NCBI GenBank assembly: GCA_040513115.1
Contig: JBEVDW010000200.1
Location: forward strand, 1 to 7,834
DNA length: 7,834 bases
DNA from: DATELY01 sp040513115
Lineage (GTDB): Bacteria > Pseudomonadota > Gammaproteobacteria > Steroidobacterales > Steroidobacteraceae
Direction of reading: 5' to 3'
The position numbers were made by a program, and so were the translations under genes. Positions 6,187 through 7,834 of the stretch are shown here, piece after piece (the first letter of the stretch is position 1; each line of letters starts with the position of its first letter). The notes beneath the pieces were generated by a model. It searched no databases and was not told the DNA's origin. It saw only the letters and a program-made list of their open reading frames with translations.

Positions 6187-7617
6187 CTATTGTCGTTGTT
6201 GTGTCTGAGCGCGTCGCCGGCGCGAGAGCGCGTGCAGTTCGTGCGCCGCGTCGCTGAGGAACGAGGCGAGGCGCGGTAAGTCGGGTGTCACGTCAGGGCA
6301 CGCGACGAGTCCGATGAACAGGCGGTCGCCATAGCTCACGCACGTGACGTTCAAGGCGATGCCCGAGACGATGGTCGACAGCGGGTATACGCCTTCGATG
6401 AGAGCCTGGTTCAGATAACGCCGCTCCTTCGGCCCCTGCATGTTCGAGATGACGACATTGCCACTGGGCTTTCCCAGCGCGGGCGTCCACAGGTTGATCA
6501 ACGCGGGCACCAGCGACATCACGCAATAGGCGCCGCGCACGCGTTCCGGCAACGCTTGCAGATGAAGCTTGCCGGCCTGCATCGATCGAGCAACCGCTTT
6601 CAAGCGCTCGGGTGCGCGCGGGACATTGCTACCTAACGATGCATACATGACCCCAAGACGATTACCGCTCACTTCGTCGTCTGCGCGACTGAGTGCTACA
6701 GGGACCAGCGCGATCAACGGCTCAGCGGGCAGCACCCGATGTCCGCTGAGATAGCGCCGTAGCGCGGATCCGCAGATCGCAAGCAGCACGTCGTTCACGG
6801 TAGCGCCGTTGACGCGCGCTATCGTCTTTACCACTCGCAGGTCGAGGGATGTGGTCGCGACACATCGGCGTGCAGTGATTCGAGTGTTGAATATCGAGAC
6901 CGGGGCCATGCACGGTCCAATCAGCGCGGACGACTGCTGCGCGGTCGCGCTCATGGCGCGAGCCAGCGCGTCGAGCAGATGAGAGCCCGACGTCTTGAGG
7001 TCGGTCAGGATGCTGGCGATTGCCGGCAACGCATCGGAGCTGCGTCTCGATTGAGTCTCCTTTTGTGCTCGCGTGTGTCCCGCAGACCACACAGGTTGCA
7101 CCGATGCCGCGGGATCATCCGTCGTGCCACCCACGAACGATTGCATGCCGAGAAAGCCGTCGACGAGCGCATGATGCACCTTGTGATACACGGCAAAGCG
7201 GCGCTCCGGCAGCCCTTCGATGATGTGGTATTGCCAGAGCGGCCGCGTCATGTCGAGCCGCTCACAATGCAGCTGCGAAATCAGAGCGTCGAGCGTCGTG
7301 GGATTCCCATTGCGCTTCAAGACGTGATGCACGACGTGATAGCGCATGTCGGCATTCGGCGAGATTTCCCAATACGGCAGCAGCGGCGACTTGTGCTCGA
7401 GGTCGCGCGCGATCCGATAGTTCCACGGACTCACGTCGACCGGATGTCGCCGCAACGTTGCAACCAGGCGCCGGACGAAGTCCCGCTTCGCTCTCGCCGG
7501 ACGCTTGCAGATGAGATAACCGCCGACGTGCAGAGGCCTCTCGGCAGAATCTGCCCAGAGCATCACGGCGTCCTGAAGTCCCATTGGTTCGTATTTCTGA
7601 CGGGAAGCGACAGGCAT
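6187..7617 (-). CDS. Wax ester synthase / acyl-CoA:diacylglycerol acyltransferase (WS/DGAT), second copy
   Basis: A 476-residue WS/DGAT-family protein, expected to make wax esters or triacylglycerol from acyl-CoA. The catalytic motif HHALVDG lies at 148-154. Also present are GLQDAVMLW near the N-terminus (family LxxxDxxFL), RPLWQYHIIEGL from 125, SIFNTRIT from 241, ND at 275-276 and SNMQGP at 391-396, where most members have SNVPGP. The C-terminal ALNVTCVSYGDRLFIGL is typical of the family. It is only distantly like the plus-strand copy, so this is not a recent tandem duplication. The start is a choice: the frame is open to 7803, but residues coded before 7617 do not resemble the family. The ATG at 7617 has only a weak GAAAGA upstream, and the ATG 11 codons further in (MGLQDAV) is a possible alternative. 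The tail ends SRRRRAQTQQRQ. The gene is convergent with the first copy and divergent from the partial third. Confidence 0.92.
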   Translation of the reverse strand: MPVASRQKYEPMGLQDAVMLWADSAERPLHVGGYLICKRPARAKRDFVRRLVATLRRHPVDVSPWNYRIARDLEHKSPLLPYWEISPNADMRYHVVHHVLKRNGNPTTLDALISQLHCERLDMTRPLWQYHIIEGLPERRFAVYHKVHHALVDGFLGMQSFVGGTTDDPAASVQPVWSAGHTRAQKETQSRRSSDALPAIASILTDLKTSGSHLLDALARAMSATAQQSSALIGPCMAPVSIFNTRITARRCVATTSLDLRVVKTIARVNGATVNDVLLAICGSALRRYLSGHRVLPAEPLIALVPVALSRADDEVSGNRLGVMYASLGSNVPRAPERLKAVARSMQAGKLHLQALPERVRGAYCVMSLVPALINLWTPALGKPSGNVVISNMQGPKERRYLNQALIEGVYPLSTIVSGIALNVTCVSYGDRLFIGLVACPDVTPDLPRLASFLSDAAHELHALSRRRRAQTQQRQ

Positions 7618-7775
7618 GGATCTTTCGATGCCACTTGAATCGTTAAAGGAACAGTACGGGAAAATCCAGGGTGACGCTTTGGCTTCTTCCGTTCTACAAG
7701 AGGGTGTGGGATTCGTAAGCGTGTACTTCTCATAGCCGGCCACGCTTCGGCGTGCAAACGGCAGGATCGGTGACC
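7618..7775. other. 158-bp divergent spacer between second and third WS/DGAT genes
   Basis: This stretch must hold start signals for two divergent genes, but I see no convincing -35/-10 pair on either strand. It looks less GC-rich than the flanking genes, as expected of a promoter region. The open minus-strand frame through it (to 7803) translates to a sequence without family resemblance and is treated as non-coding. Confidence 0.5.
7763..7766 (+). promoter_or_regulatory. Ribosome binding site of the partial third WS/DGAT gene
   Basis: AGGA lies 9 bases before the ATG at 7776 and supports a real gene start at the right edge of the window. Confidence 0.55.
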
Positions 7776-7834
7776 ATGAGCAAAGTTGTCCCGATTGGCG
7801 CATTCGATCGCTTGTTGCTGCGCGTGGAATCGCA
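7776..7834 (+). CDS. Start of a probable third WS/DGAT gene (cut by the window end)
   Basis: Only 19 codons are present, reading MSKVVPIGAFDRLLLRVES. This fits the WS/DGAT N-terminal pattern, in which a residue pair like LS or IG is followed by xxDxxFLxxE: here IGAFDRLLLRVE has the D, the leucine run and the E at the right spacing. Compare MTRLSLFDQLFY in the first copy and MGLQDAVMLWAD in the second. AGGA sits 9 bases upstream. The catalytic HHxxxDG motif would lie roughly 400 bases past the edge. The short length means the family call rests on one motif plus the neighbourhood; it could be another protein with a chance match. Confidence 0.6.
   Translation, partial: MSKVVPIGAFDRLLLRVES

Noticed and set aside
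6979..7638. A 219-codon plus-strand open frame opposite the second WS/DGAT gene
   Set aside because: It is antisense to the conserved catalytic part of that gene (including HHALVDG) and its translation has no family resemblance.

Overview
The window is about 7.8 kb of GC-rich bacterial DNA. Codon use, spacing and gene families suggest a proteobacterium, most likely a gammaproteobacterium that makes neutral-lipid stores. That placement is an inference: no rRNA or other phylogenetic marker is present. I see no tRNA, rRNA, CRISPR array, insertion sequence or prophage gene.

Layout, left to right. (1) A very large plus-strand signalling protein (27-3581) has the order PAS-PAS-GAF-PAS-PAS-GGDEF-EAL. 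It is soluble by sequence, and both its c-di-GMP-making and c-di-GMP-degrading signatures look intact. (2) A 65-bp gap between convergent genes holds a perfect 13-bp hairpin, probably a bidirectional terminator. (3) A minus-strand gene (3647-4324) encodes a small secreted protein of the DUF1579-like type. (4) A 358-bp divergent intergenic region (4325-4682) carries a consensus -35 for the minus-strand gene, overlapped by a GTCAAC-N4-GTTGAC palindrome. (5) A plus-strand wax ester synthase/diacylglycerol acyltransferase (WS/DGAT) gene lies at 4683-6182. (6) A second, quite different WS/DGAT gene lies on the minus strand at 6187-7617; its stop codon is only 4 bp from the stop of the first. (7) A 158-bp divergent spacer follows. 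(8) At the right edge, on the plus strand from 7776, are the first 19 codons of a gene that looks like the start of a third WS/DGAT.

The right half is therefore a cluster of WS/DGAT-family genes in alternating orientation (+, -, +). WS/DGAT enzymes join fatty acyl-CoA to a long-chain alcohol or to diacylglycerol, giving wax esters or triacylglycerol that collect as inclusions. The DUF1579-like gene shares a promoter region with the first WS/DGAT gene, which may mean co-regulation. The c-di-GMP protein converges on that group and is separated from it by the terminator, so a functional link rests on proximity alone. I found nothing I can defend as a wholly new system. The most unusual points are the alternating acyltransferase cluster, the near-abutting convergent stops, the possible operator and the basic tail on the first acyltransferase.
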